Source of the DNA: Candidatus Synoicihabitans palmerolidicus
GTDB taxonomy: Bacteria; Verrucomicrobiota; Verrucomicrobiia; Opitutales; Opitutaceae
Reading direction: 5' to 3'
Length of the DNA stretch: 64,000 nt
Assembly (NCBI GenBank): GCA_020809425.1
Contig: JAGGDC010000001.1
Coordinates: 992,001-1,056,000 of the forward strand
Position numbers and translations under genes: made by a program. Positions 34,501-43,482 of this stretch are shown here, in pieces. The notes beneath the pieces are model-generated. The model was not told the origin of the DNA. It made no database searches and was given only the letters and a program-made list of their open reading frames with translations. Each line of letters begins with the position of its first letter. The first letter of the stretch is position 1.

Positions 34501-34892
34501 GTTGCGTGGGCGCGTACAGCACCGGGTAGGACTCGAGCGACGACCGAGAGCAACTGGTCTTGTTGAAACGGTTTGACAATCCAACCCGTGGCACCGGCAC
34601 CGGCGGCGCGGCCTTCGTTCTTTTTGGAGACTTCGGATTCGGTGGTCAGGATGAGAATGGGCACGGAGCGGCCGTTGGGGGTGGCGCGGGCCTGGCGGGT
34701 AAGGGGGATGCCGTCCATGCGCGGCATATTCACGTCGGGGATAATGAGATCGAAGGATTGCCGAGCCAGCGTGCTCAGCGCATCCACTCCATCGGGGGCT
34801 TCGACGACATCCAGTCCGGCGCCTCGAAGGGTGAAGGCGACCAGTTTGCGCATTGTCAGGGCGTCGTCTACAATTAGGATCTTACGTTTCAT
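34497..34892 (-). CDS. CheY-like response regulator
   Basis: MKRKILIVDDALTMRKLVAFTLRGAGLDVVEAPDGVDALSTLARQSFDLIIPDVNMPRMDGIPL...GWIVKPFQQDQLLSVV. Confidence 0.9.
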   Translation of the reverse strand: MKRKILIVDDALTMRKLVAFTLRGAGLDVVEAPDGVDALSTLARQSFDLIIPDVNMPRMDGIPLTRQARATPNGRSVPILILTTESEVSKKNEGRAAGAGATGWIVKPFQQDQLLSVVARVLPGAVRAHAT

Positions 34893-34967
34893 AGTGGAGA
34901 ACGGGAGTGAATTTTCACTCATGCTATCGGACGATCTGGGAGCCGACTTGAGGAATACTTCCCGGTT

Positions 34968-35229
34968 TTAGAATAGCGCAATGTTGCCCCCGAGATCGAG
35001 GTTGACTGGGCGCGTGGTTTGGGACGCGGATTTGCCGGCAGGCGATTCGTGGGAGGCTGTGGCGATCGGCTCGGTGATCGAGTTGGGTGAGTCCGCGTTG
35101 GGTTCAGGGAGCGGAGGTGTCGCTGGCGGGTCTTCAAAGAATGTGGTGGAGTCGTCGTGTTCGACCGGGGGAGCGACGGAGCCGAGAATGGAAGCATGGA
35201 CAGCGCGTTCGGCAGCTATGGTGTAGTTG
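34968..35229 (-). pseudogene. Small ORF upstream of cheY, interrupted by the IS at 35230-37050
   Basis: Minus frame ...YTIAAERAVHASILGSVAPPVEHDDSTTFFEDPPATPPLPEPNADSPNSITEPIATASHESPAGKSASQTTRPVNLDLGGNIALF*. Removing the IS and one TSD copy joins it in frame with VNIGKRRLPRSSN from 37057 onward. Confidence 0.6.
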
Positions 35230-35286
35230 GAGCCTGTCCCGCGGGATCAAGTCGTTGGTGATAAGCTGTAAGCGTGATAAAAAAGA

Positions 35287-35319
35287 GGCCTAAACCGGGA
35301 GTAAATCCTGGTTTAGGCC
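35287..35319 (+). promoter_or_regulatory. Hairpin in the IS transposase leader
   Basis: GGCCTAAACC (35287-35296) / GGTTTAGGCC (35310-35319), about 20 nt upstream of the ORF start; shared with the 5361-5391 stem. Confidence 0.55.
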
Positions 35320-35337
35320 CAAACCCGGCGTCTATGA

Positions 35338-36837
35338 TTGGGTGTGAAACTAATACACAAAGCCGTCGGAGATGAAATTGCCCTGCAGAGCTGGCTGCGT
35401 CCAGCGCTTACGACTGTCGGGCCGAACAAAGATTACGGGCAGTTTCGCGAGCAGCTCGATGCGGTGGACCGAGTGCTGCGAGCCAGCCACCTTGAATCGA
35501 TGGCGATGGACTTCGCGCGGGTGGGCTTCGAGTCGGTCGACGCCGGGCAGCTGCGCCGTCGCCTGGAGTTCGCGCGCAAGGCGCTGCGGGTGAATGTGTT
35601 GCGTATGCTGTTGGGAAACACGCCTTTTCGGCAACTCTCGCGCACGATTGCATCGATCGACTTGCTGGCCGACTTCTGCGGGGTGCGCACGATTGAGGGC
35701 ATCAAGGGCGTTTTCAAGAGCGTGTTGGAGCGAGCTTCGCAGTGCTTTACCGCCGAACCGGTGCGGTGGATGGGTCAGGTGTTTATCGAGATGGTCGCCG
35801 AGGCGGACCGGGCGGCCGAACTCGGTCTGGCCGAGCCGCAGTCGATGGAGACGTGCCTGGTGGACTCGACGTGCTGGCCCACCAACATCCACTTTCCGGT
35901 GGATTGGGTGCTGCTGCGCGATGTGAGCCGAACCCTGCTCAAGGCGGTGATCCTGATCCGCTGGGCCGGCATGCGTGCACGCATGCCGGCGGAGCCGGGG
36001 GTCTTCGCCCGACAGATGAACCGGCTGTGCATTGAGATGACGCACACCCGACGGCGTGCGAATGCCCAACGAGCGCGCAAGCAGGTGCTACGCAAGATGA
36101 AGAGACTGTTGCGCACCATCGGTGAACACGCCCAGCGACACCGCGACCGCCTGGACCAAGAGTATGCGTCGACCCACACCTCCGCGCGACAGGCCGCTCG
36201 CATCGTCGAACGCATCGACGCGATGTTGGCTCAGATGCCCGCAACGATCAACCAGGCCCACGAACGCATCATCGGCGCGCGCGCCGTGCCCAGCGCCGAA
36301 AAGATCCTCCGCGTGTATGAGCCCGATGTGCAGGTGCTGGTCAGAGGCAAGGCATCGGGCGAACTCGAGTGTGGTAACACCGCGATGATCAGTGAGAACG
36401 CGACCGGATTGATCAACGACTGGCAGATGTATCAGCAGGCTGCCCCCGCCGAATGGCGCCAGTTGAGCGAAAGATTTGATCGTCAGAATCAGTTCGACGT
36501 GAGCACGCCGATCACCGCCGCGGGCACCGACCGGGGCTTCTCGACCAAGCGGATGCGTCAGATCCTGGCCGCTGCGGGCATCTACGACGCGACCTGCCCG
36601 CGCGATCCTCAAGAACTGAAGCAACGTATGACGGAACCAAAGTTCGTCCAATTGCAACGCCGCCGGGCCTCGACTGAGGCTCGCATTGCCATCCTCAAGC
36701 AGCGTCAAGGCAAGCGTTTGCGAGCCAAGGGCGTTATGCACCGCTATTTTATGTTAGCATGGAGCGTCCTCGGCCACAACCTCTGGCTGATCGCCAGACT
36801 GCTGGCCGACCAGCCGCCACTGGCCCAAGCGGCCTGA
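35338..36837 (+). CDS. DDE transposase, apparently full length
   Basis: 499-aa open frame; LVDSTCWPTNIHFPVDWVLLRDVSRT...AGTDRGFSTKRMRQILAAAGIYDATCPRDPQELKQRM; homologous pieces at 3845-5335. Confidence 0.8.
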   Translation: MGVKLIHKAVGDEIALQSWLRPALTTVGPNKDYGQFREQLDAVDRVLRASHLESMAMDFARVGFESVDAGQLRRRLEFARKALRVNVLRMLLGNTPFRQLSRTIASIDLLADFCGVRTIEGIKGVFKSVLERASQCFTAEPVRWMGQVFIEMVAEADRAAELGLAEPQSMETCLVDSTCWPTNIHFPVDWVLLRDVSRTLLKAVILIRWAGMRARMPAEPGVFARQMNRLCIEMTHTRRRANAQRARKQVLRKMKRLLRTIGEHAQRHRDRLDQEYASTHTSARQAARIVERIDAMLAQMPATINQAHERIIGARAVPSAEKILRVYEPDVQVLVRGKASGELECGNTAMISENATGLINDWQMYQQAAPAEWRQLSERFDRQNQFDVSTPITAAGTDRGFSTKRMRQILAAAGIYDATCPRDPQELKQRMTEPKFVQLQRRRASTEARIAILKQRQGKRLRAKGVMHRYFMLAWSVLGHNLWLIARLLADQPPLAQAA

Positions 36838-37083
36838 GGTTATCACCCCAATCACTCCGTCACGATGCCCAACCGGATCACCGGAGGGCTTCGCGTGGCT
36901 GCGCTCCGGAGCACATCCACATTGAGGATTCCTTCACGCAACGTATTTGCGTTTCAAGAGGTGGAATCCGCTCTTTCCGCTTCATAATCCTGTGAGCGAA
37001 AATCTCCTCACGATCCTACGCACGAAAATCGGGGTAAATGGGACAGGCTCTAGTTGGAAGACCGCGGTAACCGCCTTTTACCG

Positions 37084-37500
37084 ATGTTCACGACTTCGGC
37101 TGAGGGCGGAGAAGTAGAGACCTCGAATTTGGAACGGATCCTCATTGTATCATCCGATGATCTTTGGCGAACCTCGGCGGTAGGGATGGCGTGTCGGCCT
37201 AATCGGCAAATTCGAGGCGTGGCGGATGTTTTGGGCGCGATTTCTGTTTTGTTAACGGAACCGGAGCCGATTGACATCATCTTGGTGGCGCCGCCCTTGG
37301 ACGTGTTTACCTCCGGAGAGTTTGGTAAGCAGCTGCGGAGGATTTGTCCGGGGGCATCGCTTGCGTTGCTGGAGGCGTTTCCGGAGCCAGAAGATTGTGC
37401 GCCGTTTCATGAAATCTATGACCGACCGGATGATGCGGATCGATTGGAGCGACTGATCTGTCTGTTGAGCGAAGAGCGGTTGACGACAAAGTCGCGGTAA
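37084..37500 (+). CDS. Hypothetical, receiver-like small protein
   Basis: LERILIVSSDDLWRTSAVGMAC...IDIILVAPPLDVFTSGEFGKQLRRICPGASLALLE; weak receiver-like pattern. Confidence 0.4.
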   Translation: MFTTSAEGGEVETSNLERILIVSSDDLWRTSAVGMACRPNRQIRGVADVLGAISVLLTEPEPIDIILVAPPLDVFTSGEFGKQLRRICPGASLALLEAFPEPEDCAPFHEIYDRPDDADRLERLICLLSEERLTTKSR

Positions 37501-37564
37501 CGCGGTAACGGGGTGATTCCGGGGTTGTCGGGGACGGCGGTGGTAGCTTCCCTGAGGCGAGTCC

Positions 37565-38470
37565 ATGTCTTCACCGCCCGTAGAATTTTTTAATCGTTAC
37601 AGCAATCAAGTCGAAGTGGAGCAAATCTATGGGGAACGCTGGTTGCGTTGGGCTTACGAGTCGGGGTTGGGTCGAGCCACGACCGCGATGCTACTGAAGC
37701 GGGGGATATTCTCGTGGTATTATGGATACCGCATGAATCGCGCTTACAGTGGTAATAAGGTGCTTCCGTTTGTGGTTGATTATGAACTTGATGCCGATTA
37801 TTTTGTCAAGAAACCCTGCGAATTTCGCACCTTCAATGAGTTCTTTGCGCGGGCGTTGAAGCCGGAAGCACGGCCGATCGCGGCGGGGGACGAAGTAGCG
37901 GTGTTTCCGGCGGATGGGCGACATTTGGCATTTCCCGATGTGGATGAGTCAGAGGGGTTTTATGTGAAGGGCTCCAAGTTCACGATGCCGGAACTGTTTG
38001 GCAGTGCGGAGGAGGCGGCACCATTTGCCGGAGGTTCCATGCTGATCTCGCGTTTGTGTCCGGTCGATTATCACCGGTTTCACTTTCCGGTGTCCGGCAC
38101 GCCCAGTGATTCAAGCTTGATCAGAGGATCGCTTTATTCGGTTAACCCAATCGCATTGCGGCGGGAGGTGAAATACTTGGTGCAAAACAAACGTATGTTG
38201 ACGCTGATTGACTCAGAGATGTTTGGGCAGGTGGCCATGTTTGAAGTCGGGGCGACGTGCGTGGGCACAATCCGGCAGTTATTTGTTAATGATCGATTGA
38301 CCGCGAAGGGGGAGGAAAAGGGACTCTTCAAGTTTGGAGGGTCGTGTATGATCACGGTATTTCAGCGGGGACGCATTCAATTGTCCGAGGATCTGGTTAC
38401 GCACAGCGGCGAGCAGCGCGAAGTTTATGCGAAGATGGGTGATGTGCTGGGCCGAGTGCCGAGCTCTTGA
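37565..38470 (+). CDS. psd: Phosphatidylserine decarboxylase
   Basis: CEFRTFNEFFARALKPEARPI...VFPADGRHLAF...ISRLCPVDYHRFHFPVSG...KFGGSCMITVFQRGRI (GGS processing-site variant). Confidence 0.93.
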   Translation: MSSPPVEFFNRYSNQVEVEQIYGERWLRWAYESGLGRATTAMLLKRGIFSWYYGYRMNRAYSGNKVLPFVVDYELDADYFVKKPCEFRTFNEFFARALKPEARPIAAGDEVAVFPADGRHLAFPDVDESEGFYVKGSKFTMPELFGSAEEAAPFAGGSMLISRLCPVDYHRFHFPVSGTPSDSSLIRGSLYSVNPIALRREVKYLVQNKRMLTLIDSEMFGQVAMFEVGATCVGTIRQLFVNDRLTAKGEEKGLFKFGGSCMITVFQRGRIQLSEDLVTHSGEQREVYAKMGDVLGRVPSS

Positions 38471-38540
38471 TCAAATCCTACCAATGTCGGGTCTTGCCTC
38501 TGGTCACAGAGTCGTCAAAAAGTGCGCTCCTTGATCACCT

Positions 38541-38624
38541 GCTCGGGTGGTGGAATGGTAGACACGAGGGTCTTAGAAGCCCTTGCCGTAAGGCGTGAAG
38601 GTTCGAGTCCTTTCCCGGGCACCA
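38541..38624 (+). tRNA. tRNA-Leu (anticodon TAG)
   Basis: GCTCGGGTGGTGGAATGGTAGACACGAGGGTCTTAGAAGCCCTTGCCGTAAGGCGTGAAGGTTCGAGTCCTTTCCCGGGCACCA; 7-bp acceptor stem, long variable arm, loop CTTAGAA, encoded CCA. Confidence 0.92.
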
Positions 38625-38699
38625 AAGACTTACGTCAGATTGGAGGATCTGGGATTGGCTCCTCCTATACTCCTTTCCTGTTTTCCTGTACAGGAAGGC

Positions 38700-39924
38700 A
38701 TGAGGGTGGAGCCGACGAAGATTCCCAATCTCGTCTTGGCGGAGGCAACGGGCATCTATTACGCCAGCATTCGGGTGTTGAGAAAACTCAAGTGGCGGTC
38801 GCTTTCGATCAAGACCTTCACCACCGCGAAGCTCCGTTTGGAAGACCGCGAAGTGGAGATGCGGGCCGGGGCAACAAAGACAAGCGGGACCTTGGATGCG
38901 GACATCACCTTTGAGGATGCGTTCAAGCGTTACCAGGCCGCGGTCATGAACAACGCGAGCTACAAGCCCGCCACGAAACACTTTCGGCTCAGATCGGAAC
39001 GCACGCTCCGTCGCACTTGGCCGGACCTCTGGCGCCGGGAGTTGCGCCGCATCAAGGCGGAGGACTGCCGGCGTTGGTTGAATGACTTCCGCAACGGCGG
39101 TGCGGCCTGTATCCCGAATCGCGCCAAAACCCGGCGCCGAGGCGATAGCCCGACCACGATCAATGCAACGATCCGATTCCTGCGCGCCGTCTTCAATCTC
39201 GGCGTCGAAGCAGGCATCATGTATTCCAACCCTGGCGATGCGATGGAGTCGGTCGCCCCGCGCCGAAAACTCCTCCAGTTTCCCAACCGCGAGCAGTTTG
39301 CCAACTTGGTCGCAGAAATTCGAGCCGCGCATTCCCGTTGGGGCCACGCTCCCGGCGACCTCGTGGAAGGACTGGCTTAATATTGACGCACGCGTAGGCG
39401 AGGCCCGGCGCATGATCTGGGCTCACGTCGACGAAGAGCGCGGCATGGTGACGATCCCTGGCGACAAGACCGAGAGCGCACCGCGAAACAATCCGATGAC
39501 TCCGGCCTTTCTGGATCTCTTGGCGCGTATGAAGCAGCGAGGGGAGCGGCGTCCCGTCGATCCGATCTTCGAAGTCCAGTCGGTCCTTGGGTCTCTGCGT
39601 ATAGGCTGCGAGAAACTCGGCATACCGAAGATCGATCACCACGATCTGCTCCACCTCTTTGCGACGACCTGCATTGAAAGCGGGGTGGACGTCTTGGTGC
39701 TCTCGAAATGGCTGGGTCACAGCGACGGCGGCGCGTTGGTTTTAACGGACCTACGGTCACCTGCGGCCCGAACACAGCACCCGCGCCGCCAAGTTGGTGG
39801 ACTCTCGCGCCCCCGAAAAAATGAGATGGTTAAAGCGTTCGCCGTCGGGCTTCCGCTTGGAGCAAAACTCACGGTGTCGACAAGGACTTCGGCCCGGAAG
39901 CTTCTCATGCGCGGGTTCAGATGA
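38700..39924 (+). pseudogene. Tyrosine recombinase/integrase, disrupted
   Basis: TFEDAFKRYQAAVMNNASYKPATKH...; TINATIRFLRAVFNLGVEAGIMYSNP; then other frames DARVGEARRMIW...HHDLLHLFATTCIESGVDVLVLSKWLGHSDGG and RTYGHLRPEHSTRAAKLVD. Adjacent to tRNA-Leu. Confidence 0.85.
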
Positions 39925-39967
39925 CTTTCGTTGACCCGTGAGGCAATCTGGACATTTTTGAGGCATC

Positions 39968-40264
39968 ATGCCGACTGTTCAATTGCGCACACGAGTTGAT
40001 TCCGATCTGAAGCGGAAGAGCGATTCGATCCTCAACGGGCTGGGGCTGGACACCGGAACTTATGTGGCCATGGCCCTTGCACAGCTCGTGAATCGCCGAG
40101 GGTTGCCATTTGCGGTGACCGAATCGGACGAGGATTATTTTGCCAACGAGTATGGTTTGAGTGCGGAGCAGATGGTGGCCGCCGGTAAACGGATGCAGGC
40201 CGAGGCCAACCGTGAAAAAGCCGCAGGGCGGCTACGGACAATCAACGGCCCGGACGATCTGTGA
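39968..40264 (+). CDS. RelB/DinJ-like antitoxin
   Basis: MPTVQLRTRVDSDLKRKSDSILNGLGLDTGTYVAMALAQLVNRRGLPFAV. Confidence 0.75.
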   Translation: MPTVQLRTRVDSDLKRKSDSILNGLGLDTGTYVAMALAQLVNRRGLPFAVTESDEDYFANEYGLSAEQMVAAGKRMQAEANREKAAGRLRTINGPDDL

Positions 40265-40530
40265 CGTCGCTTCGTGCCACCCGGCGATTTCGGGAAAGCA
40301 TCCCGGCTCACCGCAAGGCGGAGGTATTTGCCGCCATGGAAGCAGCCCGGGACTCATTCGGTTTTCCGCATTGGCACACGGGTCTGGGCCTGCGACGTAT
40401 TCCGCCGCTCATGGAATGTCGGTGCGGCTTGGACCTTCGCCTGATTTTCCAGCGTGATGGCGATGAGTTGGTTTTTCATTTCTGCGGGACCCACGACGAA
40501 GTTCGGCGCTTTTTGAAAAACCGCGACTGA
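40261..40530 (+). CDS. RelE/YafQ-like toxin
   Basis: Overlaps the antitoxin stop by 4 nt; RRFRESIPAHRKAEVFAAMEAARDSFGFPHWHTGLGLRRI...LDLRLIFQRDGDELVFHFCGTHDEVRRFLKN. Confidence 0.65.
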   Translation: MTSLRATRRFRESIPAHRKAEVFAAMEAARDSFGFPHWHTGLGLRRIPPLMECRCGLDLRLIFQRDGDELVFHFCGTHDEVRRFLKNRD

Positions 40531-40667
40531 CCTCTATCAAGTCGTTTGGTTTCCCCGGAAAGCTCAGCGTTCGGGCCTTGGAACCCAGCAGTCCAGATCA
40601 ATAGCGCGCGCGGATATCAATGTTGCAATACATCGGTATTTATTAAGATAGTACGAGGATTAGAAAC

Positions 40668-41260
40668 ATGCCCAGCAAACTTGAGACTCTCGAAGAACTC
40701 GCCCGCACCCAGGGCGTGCTGCGGCCGGTCGATCTGCTTAGCCGCGATCTGCCGACCAGCTATCTGGGGCGGCTGGTTCGGGCTGGCCGGCTGGTCTGCC
40801 GCACCCGGGGCGTGTAGCACCGGCCGAAGCGGAGATCGGCAGCTACCACGACTGGGAGCTTGTCTGCCTGCGGGTGCCTCAAGGCGTTCTCTGCCTGACC
40901 ACGGCGTTGATGTTTCACGAGATCGGCACCCAAAGTCCGCGTGTGGTCTGGATGGCAATCGATGGGAAGGCGTGGCCGCCGCGCATCGAATATCCCCCGA
41001 TACGTTTCGTGCGTTTGTCCGGAGCGGCGCTCCACCACGGCATCATAACCGCTGCCTCAGGGGGCGCAACGCTGCGGGTCACCTCGGCGGCCAAGACGGT
41101 GGCCGACTGTTTTAAGTATCGCCGCAAAATAGGCCTCGGCGTGGCGGTCGAGGCGCTGCGGGAGGGCTGGCGTGAGCGCAAGTTTACCATGGCCGACCCG
41201 GCGGCGGCGGCCCGCGTCTGCCGAGTTGCCCGCGTCATACAACCCTATCTGAAGATGCTG
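40668..41260 (+). pseudogene. AbiEi-like antitoxin (type IV TA), TAG plus frameshift
   Basis: MPSKLETLEELARTQGVLRPVDLLSRDLPTSYLGRLVRAGRLVCRTRGV* (TAG 40815-40817), then in the next frame RPEAEIGSYHDWELVCLRVPQGVLCLTTALMFHEIG...GATLRVTSAAKTVADCFKYRRKIGLGVAVEALREG. Confidence 0.75.
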
Positions 41261-41481
41261 CCTGAGTGCTCCGAAGAACCTGTCAGCCTCGGTCAAAGCG
41301 CGGCTTCTGAACCTTGCCGAGTCGCGGGCTCGCAGAGGAAAAGCTGGCCGAACTGAACATTAGCACGCTTCAGAAGATCGAAGCCGGTCAGACCAACATT
41401 CTGGTCACGACGCTGTTGCGCATCCAGCGCGCGTTGGGTTGTTCGTGCGACGAAATCGCGCCGCGGCCGATAGTGCACTAG
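41258..41481 (+). pseudogene. AbiEii-like N-terminal stub joined to an XRE/HTH fragment
   Basis: PKNLSASVKARLLNLAESR (AbiEii-like start), then in another frame EKLAELNISTLQKIEAGQTNILVTTLLRIQRALGCSCDEIAPRPIVH* (XRE HTH C-terminal part). Confidence 0.55.
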
Positions 41482-41684
41482 TCGAGTCAGCTTGGGCGGG
41501 CGCGACCGAAGTTCTGATTCGGAGGACTGTTCAAATTGTGCGGCAATAGGTTCAGAATTAGCATGATCTATCATCCGGTTGCATGCAGGCAAAAGTTGAG
41601 GGAGAGCCGATGCGTGGCCATCGGTCAGGAACTGCCAGCAATTTGTTTCGAAGGGCGAATCTTTGTGGTGTAGCCGATATCTTA

Positions 41685-41715
41685 AAAGCCCGTAAGTCGG
41701 GGACTTACGGGCTTT
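41685..41715. terminator. Bidirectional terminator-like hairpin
   Basis: AAAGCCCGTAAGT-cgggg-ACTTACGGGCTTT, 13-bp perfect stem. Confidence 0.6.
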
Positions 41716-42456
41716 GCTAATTCTATCAGATTCGCCGTAGCGTTCAGTCGTTGAGCTACCTCGAGTGTGAAGTTGCCCGACGCTTTGCAGCCCTGTTTAC
41801 CTAGGAGGATCGAAGGGAGACAGTTGTCTGATTATTGATCCAAACATTTTGAGGATCAGCGATGCTAGTTCTGTCGGCTTGAGTAAGTCCTGTTTAGCGA
41901 CTACGTTTAGGATGAGTGGAATATCCCTAATGAGGAGTTCGCTAGACCCGCGGTGGTTAAATCTGCCGGCAGAATTTGTGTAACGATTTCGCACGGCGGC
42001 TTCGCCCCGAGTCACCGGGCGTGCATCCGATTTTGTTCGGTGTGGCCGTCTTCTGAGGGCAAGAAGAATTTTTCTACAAACATGATTTTTATCGTTATAT
42101 CGACCAAATCTTAACCGCCTCAACGTGAGGCGGTTGTGAAATTCAATTCGCCATTAAGGATCTGTAATTTCAGGAGACCCAATTTATTGGAAATAGCTGA
42201 TTATGATGGAGTAATAGCATTTTATTTTGACTCCAATCGTGGGCGTGGCGCGCAGTCGCGAGACGCCTGCATTGCGGAAAACCGAGCGCAATGGTCGGTG
42301 ACAGGTAAGCTCGCTCGGTTTGGAATTGGCTTCGGCAAATTCTCGCGAGCCGCTTCTGGAATAGCTGTTCTTAGGAACCGGCCGTGAAGTTTGGCGAATG
42401 CCTTGGCAGGTCTCGACTAGTCGCCTCCGGTCTCTGAAGTTGAAAACGACTTCATC

Positions 42457-43389
42457 ATGCCCGCACTCGCTCCATTCCGATTCTCTGGTCACGAAACCTT
42501 TGTCTGTCGTTACGCCTGGCTCCCGAAGGCGTCGCGGGAGGTGACCCCAAATCCACTACTATTTAAAGATGACGACAATGCGATGGTCGCTTTAGGCGTT
42601 GGGAAGAACATGGTCCGGTCGATCCACTTTTGGGCAGAGATGGCACAGGTGATCGAACAGGTGGAGGATGGCTCACATCGAATCACCAGCTTCGGGCAGC
42701 AGTTGATTGGGCATGACGGTCATGAGCCATTTTTAGAAAGTGTCAGCGCGCTCTGGCTGATCCATTGGAAGATCGCCACGAATCCAAAGTCCCCGCTCTT
42801 CTTCTGGCATCAATTGCTAAACTTCTGGCATAGGGCGGAGTTCCGCGAATCGGAGATCATCGCCTTCTTCGAGAAGAACACCTCGGCTACCGCAGCGCTA
42901 CGCTCCAAGAGCACCCTTGGTGCGGGCTATCGGGTCTTTGTGAATACCTACGTCCCCGGACAAAGCGCCAAGGGAGAAGTTGGCGAGGATAGTCTCGATA
43001 GTCCTCTTGTAGAACTGGACCTGCTCCGGCGAGTTGGCGACAGCCGAGGTGGAGGGCTGCAACATCGAGAGACGATCTTTGCGTTCAACTTGGACGACAA
43101 ACCTGCTGTCAGCCCGACGCTCTTTGCCTACTGTCTCCACAATTTCTGGTCCAACAATTACCCGGATGAACAGACGCTTCCGTTTTCGATCATCACGGCG
43201 GCCCCCGGCAGCCCGGGACAAGGCTTCAAACTCCCAGAATTTGCCGTGCGCCGCCGCCTCGACTTGCTGAAAGCAACGACGGGCGGGGTATTCACCTTCG
43301 AGGAGTCGGTCTCGCTCCAGTTAGCTCAGCGTAAGCGTTCAGCAGATTTCGAAACCCTTCTTGACGCTGTTTACGCGGTGGAAGCCTAA
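42457..43389 (+). CDS. DUF4007-family protein (defence-associated)
   Basis: FRFSGHETFVCRYAWLPKASREVTPNPLLFKDDDNAMVALGVGKNMVRSIHFWAEMAQVIE; full-length open frame. Confidence 0.7.
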   Translation: MPALAPFRFSGHETFVCRYAWLPKASREVTPNPLLFKDDDNAMVALGVGKNMVRSIHFWAEMAQVIEQVEDGSHRITSFGQQLIGHDGHEPFLESVSALWLIHWKIATNPKSPLFFWHQLLNFWHRAEFRESEIIAFFEKNTSATAALRSKSTLGAGYRVFVNTYVPGQSAKGEVGEDSLDSPLVELDLLRRVGDSRGGGLQHRETIFAFNLDDKPAVSPTLFAYCLHNFWSNNYPDEQTLPFSIITAAPGSPGQGFKLPEFAVRRRLDLLKATTGGVFTFEESVSLQLAQRKRSADFETLLDAVYAVEA

Positions 43390-43391
43390 GT

Positions 43392-43482
43392 ATGAAAATC
43401 CACGAACTTTACTCACCTAGCCGTCGTTTCCTTCGATCGACCCAACTCGAACGCGATTTCAACGACCCGCAATCGCCAGTGC
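43392..43482 (+). pseudogene. 5' stub of the gene following DUF4007, truncated by the fold-back element
   Basis: MKIHELYSPSRRFLRSTQLERDFNDPQSPVQ, then element sequence; stop at 43515-43517 inside the element. Confidence 0.55.

Larger units (their letters stand above)
35230..37050 (+). mobile_element. IS element (DDE transposase, family unassigned) with 11-bp ends and 6-bp target duplication
   Basis: GAGCCTGTCCC at 35230-35240 and GGGACAGGCTC at 37040-37050; TAGTTG at 35224-35229 and 37051-37056. Confidence 0.85.

Noticed and set aside
41797-42123. 108-aa minus ORF in the island
   Set aside because: No motif recognised and basic composition; cannot be separated from a chance ORF.
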